A stretch of 64,000 nucleotides of DNA, taken from the NCBI RefSeq assembly GCF_016862775.1, contig NZ_BONP01000001.1:186001-250000 (forward strand), in the 5' to 3' direction. Below the pieces are notes generated by a model that saw nothing but the letters and a program-made list of their open reading frames with translations, had not been told where the DNA came from and ran no database searches. Both the position numbers and the translations under genes were made by a program. Source of the DNA: Cellulomonas phragmiteti. Its GTDB lineage: Bacteria > Actinomycetota > Actinomycetes > Actinomycetales > Cellulomonadaceae. This document shows positions 56,692-64,000 of this stretch, piece by piece (position 1 is the first letter of the stretch; each line of letters opens with the position of its first letter).

Positions 56692-56697
56692 ATCCTC
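56692..56697 (-). promoter_or_regulatory. -10-like box of the glycosylase gene
   Basis: GAGGAT on the minus strand is followed by 6 nt and GTG 56685. The match to the -10 consensus is weak. Confidence 0.3.
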
Positions 56698-56764
56698 GCA
56701 CCGACCGCGCCGGGGTGACAGGTGGTCGCGCCGGAACGGTGTCGGGTCTCGGCGCGTGGCCCAC

Positions 56765-56770
56765 TAGGCT
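56765..56770 (+). promoter_or_regulatory. -10 box of leaderless proS
   Basis: TAGGCT is followed by CGTCGGC (7 nt) and the ATG at 56778; the hexamer is identical to that of smc. Confidence 0.5.
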
Positions 56771-56777
56771 CGTCGGC

Positions 56778-58571
56778 ATGCTCCTGCGCATGTCCACGCT
56801 GTTCGTCCGCACCCTGCGCGAGGACCCCGCCGACGCCGAGGTCGCCAGCCACCGGCTGCTCGTGCGCGCGGGGTACATCCGGCGCGCCGCCCCCGGCATC
56901 TACACCTGGCTGCCGCTGGGCCTGCGCGTGCTCGCGAAGGTCGAGCAGGTCGTGCGTGAGGAGATGGCGGCCATCGGCGCGCAGGAGGTCCACTTCCCCG
57001 CGCTGCTGCCCAAGGAGCCGTACGAGGCCACCGGTCGCTGGACCGAGTACGGGCCCAACATCTTCCGCCTGCAGGACCGCAGGGGTGGCGACTACCTCCT
57101 CGCCCCCACGCACGAGGAGATGTTCACGCTGCTGGTCAAGGACCTGTACTCCTCGTACAAGGACCTGCCCCTCGCGCTCTACCAGATCCAGACGAAGTAC
57201 CGCGACGAGGCACGGCCGCGCGCCGGGCTCATCCGCGGGCGCGAGTTCGTCATGAAGGACGCGTACTCGTTCGACGTGGACGACGCCGGCCTCGCCGCCT
57301 CCTACGAGGCCCAGCGGGGCGCCTACCAGCGGATCTTCGACCGGCTGGGGCTCGAGTACGTCATCGTCGCGGCGACCTCCGGCGCGATGGGCGGGTCGCG
57401 GTCCGAGGAGTTCCTCACGCCGACCCCGATCGGTGAGGACACCTTCGTCCGCTCGGCCGGGGGGTACGCGGCCAACGTCGAGGCCGTCACGACCGTGGTG
57501 CCCGAGCCCCTCGACTGGTCCGATGCGCCCGCCGCCCACGTCGAGGACACCCCGGACACCCCGACGATCGACTCGCTCGTCGCGCTGGCCAACGAGCGCC
57601 TGCCGCGGGCGGACCGCCCCTGGACCGCGGCCGACACCCTGAAGAACGTCGTCCTCGCGCTCGTCCAGCCCACGGGGGAGCGCGAGCTCGTCGTCGTCGG
57701 CCTGCCGGGGGACCGCGAGGTCGACCTCAAGCGCCTCGAGGCGGCCGTCGCACCCGCCGAGGTCGAGCCGGCGGGCGACGCGGACTTCGCCGCCCACCCC
57801 GAGCTCGTGCGCGGGTACATCGGCCCCAGCGCGCTCGGGCCGAACGCGAGCGTCGCCGAGGGCGCCGAGCGGACGGCCGTCCGCTACCTGCTCGACCCGC
57901 GCGTCGTGCCCGGGACGCGCTGGATCACGGGCGCGAACGCGCCCGGACGTCACGTGTTCGACCTCGTGGCCGGCCGGGACTTCACGGCCGACGGCACGGT
58001 CGAGGCCGCCGAGGTCCGCGCCGGTGATCCCGCGCCGGACGGGTCCGGCCCGCTGGAGCTCGCCCGCGGCATCGAGATCGGCCACATCTTCCAGCTCGGC
58101 CGCAAGTACGCCCAGGCGCTCGGCCTGACGGTCCTGGACCAGAACGGCAAGGCGCAGGTCGTCACGATGGGGTCCTACGGCATCGGCGTCACCCGTGTCC
58201 TCGCGGCCCTCGCCGAGGCGAACCACGACGAGCGGGGTCTGGCGTGGCCCGCCCACGTCGCACCCGCGCACGTGCACGTCGTGGCGACCGGCAAGGACGC
58301 TGCGGTGTTCGAGGCGGCCGAGGCGCTGGCCACCACGCTGTCCTCCCGGGGCGTCGAGGTGCTGTACGACGACCGCCCCAAGGTCTCGCCCGGCGTGAAG
58401 TTCGCCGACGCCGAGCTCCTGGGGGTCCCGCTCGTCGTCGTCGTGGGGCGGGGCCTGGCCGACGGGGTCGTCGAGGTCCGGCCGCGCGTCGGCGGCACGG
58501 CGGAGCAGGTGCCCGTGTCGACGGCCGCGGACCGCGTCGCCGAGCTGGTCGACGAGCTCGGCCGGGCCTGA
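56778..58571 (+). CDS. proS: Proline--tRNA ligase
   Basis: Charges tRNA-Pro. 597 residues, bacterial type. Class II motifs are present: [16 protein letters not shown] (motif 1 region), [20 protein letters not shown] (motif 2, quoted at its length) and [11 protein letters not shown] (motif 3). The editing (INS/YbaK-like) insertion lies between motifs 2 and 3, about residues 225-400. A C-terminal anticodon-binding domain ends the protein. ATG 56778 gives [17 protein letters not shown] and lies 7 nt after TAGGCT; ATG 56790 is an alternative. Divergent from the glycosylase gene. Confidence 0.95.
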   Translation: MLLRMSTLFVRTLREDPADAEVASHRLLVRAGYIRRAAPGIYTWLPLGLRVLAKVEQVVREEMAAIGAQEVHFPALLPKEPYEATGRWTEYGPNIFRLQDRRGGDYLLAPTHEEMFTLLVKDLYSSYKDLPLALYQIQTKYRDEARPRAGLIRGREFVMKDAYSFDVDDAGLAASYEAQRGAYQRIFDRLGLEYVIVAATSGAMGGSRSEEFLTPTPIGEDTFVRSAGGYAANVEAVTTVVPEPLDWSDAPAAHVEDTPDTPTIDSLVALANERLPRADRPWTAADTLKNVVLALVQPTGERELVVVGLPGDREVDLKRLEAAVAPAEVEPAGDADFAAHPELVRGYIGPSALGPNASVAEGAERTAVRYLLDPRVVPGTRWITGANAPGRHVFDLVAGRDFTADGTVEAAEVRAGDPAPDGSGPLELARGIEIGHIFQLGRKYAQALGLTVLDQNGKAQVVTMGSYGIGVTRVLAALAEANHDERGLAWPAHVAPAHVHVVATGKDAAVFEAAEALATTLSSRGVEVLYDDRPKVSPGVKFADAELLGVPLVVVVGRGLADGVVEVRPRVGGTAEQVPVSTAADRVAELVDELGRA

Positions 58572-58584
58572 CGGCGCCCACCCG

Positions 58585-58613
58585 GGCCCGCCCGCCGACG
58601 GCGGGACCGGGCC
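58585..58613. terminator. Bidirectional hairpin between proS and the DUF4439 gene
   Basis: In the 48-nt gap between converging genes, CCCGCC (58591-58596) pairs with GGCGGG (58600-58605) and GGCCC (58585-58589) with GGGCC (58609-58613) across a small internal loop. It could end both transcripts. Confidence 0.5.
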
Positions 58614-58619
58614 TCCCCG

Positions 58620-59681
58620 TCAGCCGACGGGGACCGTCGCCAGCTCGGGCATCCCGGGGAACGGCACGGGGGCGGCGCCCCAGGCGGCGGCCGCGGACGT
58701 CGCCGTGCGCAGCGACTCGACGGCCTCGCGGCGTCCGCCGGCGTCCGCCCCGGCGACGGCTGTCGCGCTCGCGTCGGCGACCGCCTGCTCGAGCGAGCGG
58801 GGCAGCCCCTGCACCACCGCGGGGTCGTCGAGGCCGGCCGGCAGCGCGTAGGCGGCCCGGCGTGGGTCGCTGGGGCGCCCGACGACGCCCGCCGTGCGTG
58901 CCCACGTGTCCGACGCCGCCCGGTGCCGAGCGGCGGCCGCGAGCATCGCGGCACGCACGTCGTCCGCGCCGCGGGCTGCGAGGACGGTGAAGGTCCATGC
59001 CGCCTCGTCGTGCGCGAGCGCGAGCGCTGCCGGTCCGGCCGGGTCCGGCGCAGCGGCGTCGGTCGCGCCGTCGTCGACCGCGCCGGTGTCCTGCGGTGCG
59101 GACCCGTCGTCGGTCGCGGCGGGAGGAGCCGGCTCGGGGCGGGGGACGCCCGCGGCTGCCGCGAGGCGGTCGGCAAGCCCGTCGCGGGCCACGGCGACCG
59201 AGGCGACGAGGCGGGCGAGCTGCGGGTCCGGAACCTCGTCGGCGTCGATGACCGCGCGGTCCGCGCCGTCCACGAGCAGGGCGAGCAGCCCTGCCGCGTC
59301 CGCCGCCGGGGCCTCGGACGCGGCGGGCGACGCGCTCGGGCTCGGGTCCGGCAGGCCCGAGTCGTACACCCCCCCGAGCTCCTCGACGTGCCGCGTCGAG
59401 AACGCCGTCACGTCGTCGAGCACGGCGCGGACGGGCTCCTCGACCCCCTGGGCCGCCGTCGCGGACGCGGCGTCGACGAGGGTGAGCGCGTCGGCCACCG
59501 TGCGCCCGCGGACCTGCTCGACCGCGTCGGGGGACGGCTCGACCGGTGGCGGGGTCTCCAGCCGCAGCCCGCACCCGCCGAGCGCGAGCGTGCCCAGCAG
59601 CAGCACGGTGGCGCCGCGCAGGACGCGCGCGGCCGGGGCCAGGCCGCGGTGGCGTGACGTCGGGGGGCGGTGAGCGCTCAT
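58620..59681 (-). CDS. DUF4439 lipoprotein
   Basis: 353 residues. The signal peptide has an Arg-rich start, a hydrophobic core (VLLLGTLALGGCG) and lipobox cysteine C37, so it is a lipid-anchored surface protein. The middle is low-complexity (SPSASPAASEAPAADAA and PAPPAATDDGSAPQDTG). The C-terminal about 140 residues (from ALALAHDEAAWTFTVLAARG) match the ferritin-like DUF4439 family, which is actinobacterial and of unknown role. ATG 59681 is preferred to 59699 for a shorter signal region; CAGGAT lies 8 nt upstream. Next to rimP as in relatives, but on the other strand. Confidence 0.8.
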   Translation of the reverse strand: MSAHRPPTSRHRGLAPAARVLRGATVLLLGTLALGGCGLRLETPPPVEPSPDAVEQVRGRTVADALTLVDAASATAAQGVEEPVRAVLDDVTAFSTRHVEELGGVYDSGLPDPSPSASPAASEAPAADAAGLLALLVDGADRAVIDADEVPDPQLARLVASVAVARDGLADRLAAAAGVPRPEPAPPAATDDGSAPQDTGAVDDGATDAAAPDPAGPAALALAHDEAAWTFTVLAARGADDVRAAMLAAAARHRAASDTWARTAGVVGRPSDPRRAAYALPAGLDDPAVVQGLPRSLEQAVADASATAVAGADAGGRREAVESLRTATSAAAAWGAAPVPFPGMPELATVPVG

Positions 59682-59747
59682 CGGGCGCGATCCTGCCATG
59701 CCGGCACCCGCGGGCGGTGCACGTCCGGTGGAGGTTCCGGGAGTCGT

Positions 59748-59753
59748 TACGCT
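59748..59753 (+). promoter_or_regulatory. -10 box of the rimP-nusA-ylxR-infB operon
   Basis: TACGCT fits the -10 consensus and would give a leader of about 62 nt before rimP. No clear -35. Confidence 0.4.
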
Positions 59754-59821
59754 GGTGGGACAACGTCACAGGGTCGCCGCCTGCGCCCCGCCGTGCAGGA
59801 CAGCTGACAGGAGGCCGGGTC

Positions 59822-60391
59822 ATGGGCGCGCCAGCCACCGCACCGCGGGTGCGGGAGATCGTGGAGGCCGCCGTGACCGGCGCCGGGCTGGTGCTCGACG
59901 GTCTCGAGGTCACGGGGAGCGGTCGCAGCACCGTCGTGCGCGTCGCCGTGGACCTCGCGGACGACGACGCCGGGACGCTCGACCTCGACCGGGTCGGCGA
60001 GGTGACGCGGGTGGTCTCCGACGCGCTCGACGCGGCCGACGTGCTCCCGAGCGCCTACACCCTCGAGGTGGGCAGCCCCGGCGCCGAGCGCCCGCTCACC
60101 GTGGCGCGGCACTGGCGACGGGCGCGCGGGCGCACCGTCGTGGTGCGGCGGACGGACGGGCGCACGCTCACCGGTCGGCTCGAGCAGGTGGGGGACGGCG
60201 ACGTCCCGGACCTGGTCGTGGTGCCGGTGACGTCCCCGGGCAAGGGGCGCCGGCCCGTCGAGGGCGCGCCCGTGACGCTGGCGTGGGACGACGTGCGTGA
60301 CGCGCGTGTGCAGGTGGACCTCGCCGCGGTCCGCGACGACGACACCGACGAGGACGCCACCGGGTCCCCGGACGGCGCAGGAAGGGGCTGA
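59822..60391 (+). CDS. rimP: Ribosome maturation factor RimP
   Basis: Needed for 30S assembly. 189 residues with the RimP N-domain ([32 protein letters not shown]) and the family motif [15 protein letters not shown] near residues 78-93. The C-terminal Sm-like domain carries [10 protein letters not shown] and a charged insertion before [11 protein letters not shown] 59822 has AGGAGG (59809-59814) 7 nt upstream. nusA starts 1 nt after its stop, the classic operon. Confidence 0.95.
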   Translation: MGAPATAPRVREIVEAAVTGAGLVLDGLEVTGSGRSTVVRVAVDLADDDAGTLDLDRVGEVTRVVSDALDAADVLPSAYTLEVGSPGAERPLTVARHWRRARGRTVVVRRTDGRTLTGRLEQVGDGDVPDLVVVPVTSPGKGRRPVEGAPVTLAWDDVRDARVQVDLAAVRDDDTDEDATGSPDGAGRG

Positions 60392-60392
60392 C

Positions 60393-61496
60393 GTGGACAT
60401 CGACATGCAGGCGCTGCGACTCATCGAGCGCGAGCGGGAGATCAGCCTCGACGTGCTCGTCGAGGCGATCGAGCAGGCGCTGCTCTCCGCCTACCACCGG
60501 ACGCCCGGGGCGCGGGCCCGCGCCCGGGTCGAGCTGGACCGCCGCACGGGGCACGTGACCGTGTGGGCGCGCGACCCGGCGCCGGAGGTGGCGACCCCCG
60601 ACGTTCCCGCCGGCGAGGGTGAGGTGCCGGCGGTCGCGGCGCCGCCGGTCGCCGAGATGCCCGAGTACGACGACACGCCCGCCGGGTTCGGACGCATCGC
60701 GACGGCGACCGCGCGCCAGGTCATCGTGCAGCGGCTGCGCGACGCCGAGGACGACCAGGTGCTCGGCGCGTTCCGCAGCAAGGCCGGGGAGATCCTCGGC
60801 GGGGTCATCCAGCAGGGGCGCGACCCCCGCACCGTCCTGGTCGACGTCGGCGGGGTCGAGGCCGTGCTCCCGGCGCACGAGCAGGTGCCCGGGGAGAAGT
60901 ACGTCCACGGCGAGCGTCTGCGGGCGTTCGTGCTGGACGTCGCCCGCGGGCCCCGGGGCCCGCAGATCACGCTCTCGCGCACGCACCCCCACCTCGTCCG
61001 CAAGCTCTTCGCCCTCGAGGTCCCCGAGATCGCCGACGGCACGGTCGAGATCACGGCGATGGCCCGCGAGGCCGGGCACCGGACCAAGATGGCGGTCCGT
61101 GCCAACGTGGCCGCGGTCAACGCCAAGGGCGCCTGCATCGGACCCATGGGGGGCCGCGTCCGGGCGGTCATGGCCGAGCTGCACGGCGAGAAGATCGACA
61201 TCGTCGACCACTCGGACGACCCGGCGGAGATGATCGCCCACGCGCTGTCGCCCGCGCGTGTGCTCAGCGTCACGATCGTCGACCCGGTGGCGCGGGCGGC
61301 ACGCGTCGTCGTGCCCGACTACCAGCTCTCGCTGGCGATCGGCAAGGAGGGGCAGAACGCCCGCCTGGCCGCGAAGCTCACGACCTGGCGCATCGACATC
61401 CGCTCGGACGCCGAGACGGCCGGGGGACCGGCGTCCCCGGACCCCGCGCGAGGTGCTCAGGACCCCGGGCCGGGGGCGTCCGGTCACGCCGGGTGA
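60393..61496 (+). CDS. nusA: Transcription termination/antitermination protein NusA
   Basis: Binds RNA polymerase and nascent RNA to affect pausing and termination. 367 residues. The N-terminal domain (about 1-125) begins [18 protein letters not shown]; an acidic-Pro insertion follows around 65-90. The S1 domain contains [15 protein letters not shown]. Two KH domains follow, with [17 protein letters not shown] and [17 protein letters not shown]. No C-terminal acidic repeats, as normal outside proteobacteria. GTG 60393 has GGAAGGGG upstream. Overlaps the ylxR start by 4 nt if GTG 61493 is used. Confidence 0.96.
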   Translation: MDIDMQALRLIEREREISLDVLVEAIEQALLSAYHRTPGARARARVELDRRTGHVTVWARDPAPEVATPDVPAGEGEVPAVAAPPVAEMPEYDDTPAGFGRIATATARQVIVQRLRDAEDDQVLGAFRSKAGEILGGVIQQGRDPRTVLVDVGGVEAVLPAHEQVPGEKYVHGERLRAFVLDVARGPRGPQITLSRTHPHLVRKLFALEVPEIADGTVEITAMAREAGHRTKMAVRANVAAVNAKGACIGPMGGRVRAVMAELHGEKIDIVDHSDDPAEMIAHALSPARVLSVTIVDPVARAARVVVPDYQLSLAIGKEGQNARLAAKLTTWRIDIRSDAETAGGPASPDPARGAQDPGPGASGHAG

Positions 61497-61966
61497 GCGG
61501 GCGCGGTAGACTTCCGAAGGCTGGGCCGGGTGCCCGGCTCTCCTCGCCGAGCAGGCGGAACCCCGATCCCGCGCCTCCCGTGCCCGAACCGGGTCCCGTC
61601 CGCACGTGTGTGGGGTGCCGTGCGACCGGCCTCAGGTCGGCCCTGCTGAGGGTGGTGCTGTCGGACGACGGCGCGGGTGATCCCGTGCTCGTCGTGGACG
61701 AGCGCCGTCGGATGCCGGGCCGGGGTGCGTGGCTGCACCCCGACCAGCGTTGCCTCGAGCTCGCCGTACGACGGCGGGCGTTCGGACGGGCGCTACGGCA
61801 CACGGGCCCTTGCGGGACCGAGGCCGTGGACCGCACCGTGACGCGGCTCGCCGCGCAGGTCCAGCCACAGCACAGCACCACGGTGCCGGAGTCGACTCCG
61901 GTGCCGACCGTCGACAGGGAAAGCGGGTTGGAAGCCGATGGCGACCCGATGAGCACGCACCGATGA
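61493..61966 (+). CDS. ylxR: YlxR-family RNA-binding/nucleoid protein
   Basis: 157 residues if started at the GTG that overlaps the nusA stop. The conserved YlxR core begins [20 protein letters not shown] near residue 37, then [30 protein letters not shown]. The family binds nucleic acid through this core and is encoded between nusA and infB in many Gram-positive bacteria. The first 35 residues are Pro/Arg-rich and unconserved, so GTG 61580 (128 residues) is a serious alternative; a TAGACT at 61507-61512 would even allow a separate transcript. Its last codons run into a three-copy 14-bp repeat. Confidence 0.8.
   Translation: MSGRGRLPKAGPGARLSSPSRRNPDPAPPVPEPGPVRTCVGCRATGLRSALLRVVLSDDGAGDPVLVVDERRRMPGRGAWLHPDQRCLELAVRRRAFGRALRHTGPCGTEAVDRTVTRLAAQVQPQHSTTVPESTPVPTVDRESGLEADGDPMSTHR
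61507..61512 (+). promoter_or_regulatory. Internal -10 box for ylxR/infB
   Basis: TAGACT, identical to the rpsB -10, lies just inside the long form of ylxR. It could give extra transcription of ylxR and infB. Confidence 0.35.
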
Positions 61967-61988
61967 GTACCCAGCGATGAGTACCCAG
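61947..61988 (+). repeat. Three tandem 14-bp repeats at the ylxR end
   Basis: Copies at 61947-61960 (CGATGAGCACGCAC), 61961-61974 and 61975-61988 (both CGATGAGTACCCAG) directly abut. The last two are identical and the first differs at three positions. The ylxR stop TGA (61964-61966) lies in the second copy. Each copy contains ATGA, a start and stop in overlap. Confidence 0.9.
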
Positions 61989-62037
61989 CACTAACGACGG
62001 TCCGACCCTGTCCGGGGCGGACCAGGACAGGAGAGAT

Positions 62038-64000
62038 GTGGCTAAGGTCCGCGTCTACGAGCTCGCGAAGGAGCTCGGGGTCGACAGCAAGACCATCATG
62101 ACCAAGCTCAACGAGCTCGGAGAGTTCGTCCGCTCGGCGTCATCGACGATCGAGCCCCCCGTCGTGCGCAAGCTGCGCGACACGTACCCCGTCGGTGGGT
62201 CCGGCAGCAGCCGACCCTCCGCCCCGGCACGCCCGGCCGCCCCCCAGGCGCCGGCGTCGTCCGGCGGCACGCCGGCGGCCGCGCGCCCCGGTGCCCCGGC
62301 CCCGCAGGCCCCGGCACCACGGGCCACGCAGCCGGCTGCTCCGGCCCCTGCCGAGCAGGCTCCGGCCGCCCCGGCGCCCGCAGCCCCGGCTCCGGCTCCG
62401 CAGGCCCCGGCGGCGCAGGCTCCGGCCGCGCCGGCCCCGGCGGCGCAGACCCCTGCCGCGGCGGCGCGTCCTGCCTCCGCGGCTCCCGGTGCGCGCCCCG
62501 GTGCCCCGCGTCCGCCCCAGGCGGGCGGCGCAGGAGGTGCCGGCGCACGTCCCGGCGCTCCCCGTCCCGCAGCGCGTCCGGGCAACAACCCGTTCGCTCC
62601 CGCCCAGGGCATGCCGCGGCAGGGCGAGCGCCCCGGCGGCACCCGCGGTGGCGGCGGTGGTGGTGGTCCGCGTCCGGGCAACAACCCGTTCGCACCGTCC
62701 CAGGGGATGCCGCGCCCCGGTGACCGTCGCCCGGCCGAGGGTGCCCCCGCCGCTGCGGCGGGCGAGCGTCCCGGCGGGCCGCGTCCCGGCGGTCCGCGTC
62801 CGGGCGGTCCGCGCCCCAACCCGGGCATGATGCCCGGGCGCACGCAGAGCGGCGTCGGTCGCCCCGGTGAGCGGCCGGCCCCGGCCGGTCGTGGCGGCGG
62901 TGGCGGTCGCGGCGGCTACGGCGGTGGCGGTGCCGGTCGTCCCGGTGGCGGCACCGGACCGGGTGCGGGCGGCGGCGGCTTCGCCGGTCGTCCCGGCGGC
63001 GGTGGCCGTCCCGGTGGTGCCGGTCGTGGCTCCACGCAGGGCGCCTTCGGCCGTGCCGGCGGACGTCCCGTGCGTGGGCGCAAGTCGAAGCGTGCGAAGC
63101 GCCAGGAGTTCGAGCAGATGCAGGCGCCGTCGCTGGGCGGGGTCTCGGTCCCGCGCGGCAACGGCAGGACCGTCGTCCGCCTGCGTCAGGGCTCGTCGCT
63201 CAACGACTTCGCCGACAAGATCGACGCGAACCCCGCGTCGCTCGTGACCGTGCTGTTCCACCTCGGTGAGATGGCCACGGCCACGCAGTCGCTCGACGAG
63301 GACACGTTCGGCACGCTCGCGGCCGAGCTCGGCTACGTCATCGAGATGGTGTCGGCCGAGGAGGAGGACCGCGAGCTGCTCGGGTCCTTCGACATCGACC
63401 TCGACGCCGAGCTCGAGGCGGAGGGCGACGACGACCTCGTCGCGCGTCCCCCCGTCGTCACGGTCATGGGTCACGTCGACCACGGCAAGACCAAGCTCCT
63501 CGACGCCATCCGGTCCACGGACGTCGTCGCGGGCGAGGCCGGCGGGATCACCCAGCACATCGGCGCCTACCAGGTGCACGCGATGCACGAGGGTGTCGAG
63601 CGCGCGCTGACCTTCATCGACACACCGGGTCACGAGGCCTTCACGGCCATGCGTGCCCGTGGTGCGCAGGTCACCGACATCGCGATCCTCGTGGTCGCGG
63701 CGGACGACGGCGTGATGCCCCAGACGATCGAGGCGCTGAACCACGCCCAGTCGGCGAACGTGCCGATCGTCGTGGCGGTGAACAAGGTGGACCGCGAGGG
63801 GGCCAACCCCGCCAAGATCCGCCAGCAGCTCACCGAGTACAACCTCGTGGCCGAGGAGTACGGCGGCGACACGATGTTCGTCGACATCTCCGCGCTCAAG
63901 CGCACGGGTATCGACGAGCTGCTCGAGGCCGTGCTCCTCACGGCGGACGCGGCGCTCGACATGCGCGCCAACCCCGACAAGGACGCCCGCGGTGTCGCGA
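62038..64000 (+). CDS. infB: Translation initiation factor IF-2 (cut by window edge)
   Basis: GTPase that brings fMet-tRNA to the 30S subunit. At least 654 residues are in the window; the frame is open at 64000. N-terminal IF2-N motif [20 protein letters not shown] (quoted at full length) starts the protein, then a very long Pro/Ala and then Gly/Arg-rich linker (about 55-345) with repeats such as RPGNNPFAP twice and RPGGP three times. A second IF2-N domain ([19 protein letters not shown]) leads to the G domain with GHVDHGKT (478-485), DTPGHEAF and NKVD. GTG 62038 has AGGA (62024-62027) upstream and matches family starts. Confidence 0.95.
   Translation, partial: MAKVRVYELAKELGVDSKTIMTKLNELGEFVRSASSTIEPPVVRKLRDTYPVGGSGSSRPSAPARPAAPQAPASSGGTPAAARPGAPAPQAPAPRATQPAAPAPAEQAPAAPAPAAPAPAPQAPAAQAPAAPAPAAQTPAAAARPASAAPGARPGAPRPPQAGGAGGAGARPGAPRPAARPGNNPFAPAQGMPRQGERPGGTRGGGGGGGPRPGNNPFAPSQGMPRPGDRRPAEGAPAAAAGERPGGPRPGGPRPGGPRPNPGMMPGRTQSGVGRPGERPAPAGRGGGGGRGGYGGGGAGRPGGGTGPGAGGGGFAGRPGGGGRPGGAGRGSTQGAFGRAGGRPVRGRKSKRAKRQEFEQMQAPSLGGVSVPRGNGRTVVRLRQGSSLNDFADKIDANPASLVTVLFHLGEMATATQSLDEDTFGTLAAELGYVIEMVSAEEEDRELLGSFDIDLDAELEAEGDDDLVARPPVVTVMGHVDHGKTKLLDAIRSTDVVAGEAGGITQHIGAYQVHAMHEGVERALTFIDTPGHEAFTAMRARGAQVTDIAILVVAADDGVMPQTIEALNHAQSANVPIVVAVNKVDREGANPAKIRQQLTEYNLVAEEYGGDTMFVDISALKRTGIDELLEAVLLTADAALDMRANPDKDARGVA

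Noticed and set aside
61947..61988. Tandem repeats as a CRISPR array
   Set aside because: The copies abut with no spacers and only three are present; no cas genes.

Overview
The window is about 64 kb of very GC-rich chromosome from an actinobacterium. GTG starts, A/K-rich tails on S16 and S2, an ileS T-box of the translational type, a WhiG/FliA-type sigma factor and actinobacterial families (DUF4233, DUF2469, DUF4439, DUF4081-GNAT) support this. Gene content and order look like a Cellulomonas-type member of the Micrococcales, but that is an inference and no 16S gene is present. Almost everything is core chromosome. I see no insertion sequence, prophage, CRISPR array, tRNA or rRNA.

Layout. 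1-900: two tandem HAD phosphatases on the minus strand, the first cut by the edge. 967-5884: T-box riboswitch, ileS, folC. 5963-8467: dhaKLM, PEP-dependent dihydroxyacetone kinase. 8495-10954: a TetR repressor and a 14-TM DHA2 drug exporter behind a twin palindromic operator. 10964-17223: DUF4233, ndk, smc, a small membrane protein, ftsY. 17311-20873: a GlnR-like box and amtB-glnK-glnD, where GlnD lacks its C-terminal ACT domains. 20903-27640: ffh, an amidohydrolase, rpsP-khpA, rimM-trmD, rplS, lepB. 27637-34680: rnhB, DUF2469, yraN, comM, dprA, xerC, whiG and an M23 protein. 35106-42340: rpsB, tsf, pyrH, frr, cdsA, rlmN, a double DivIVA-domain protein, dxr. 42356-51584: an apparent putrescine/polyamine uptake and catabolism cluster. 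The minus strand carries an Lrp regulator, a class III aminotransferase and a PuuB-like oxidase. The plus strand carries an aldehyde dehydrogenase and a PotDABC-type ABC transporter. 51704-58571: rseP, ispG, a GNAT protein, a small membrane protein, an Fpg/Nei glycosylase, proS. 58620-64000: a DUF4439 lipoprotein, then rimP-nusA-ylxR-infB running off the edge.

Regulation. The most striking signal is a recurring arrangement in which a -10-like hexamer (nAnnnT) lies 6 or 7 nt before the start codon, usually without a Shine-Dalgarno sequence. This predicts leaderless mRNAs for at least a dozen genes, including smc, ftsY, lepB, ispG and proS. It also decided several start codons here. A 10-bp element, GGGATGATGG, recurs at three of the window's promoters. 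Long GC hairpins without U-tracts separate several transcription units (khpA/rimM, rplS/lepB, rpsB/tsf, tsf/pyrH, proS/DUF4439). One perfect 17-bp hairpin sits on the start of glnD.

I do not see a clearly new defence or biosynthetic system. The best candidates for further work are the leaderless promoter set, the ACT-less GlnD with its start hairpin, and the self-contained polyamine cluster. Starts follow conserved N-termini, Shine-Dalgarno spacing or the leaderless rule, and are marked where uncertain.
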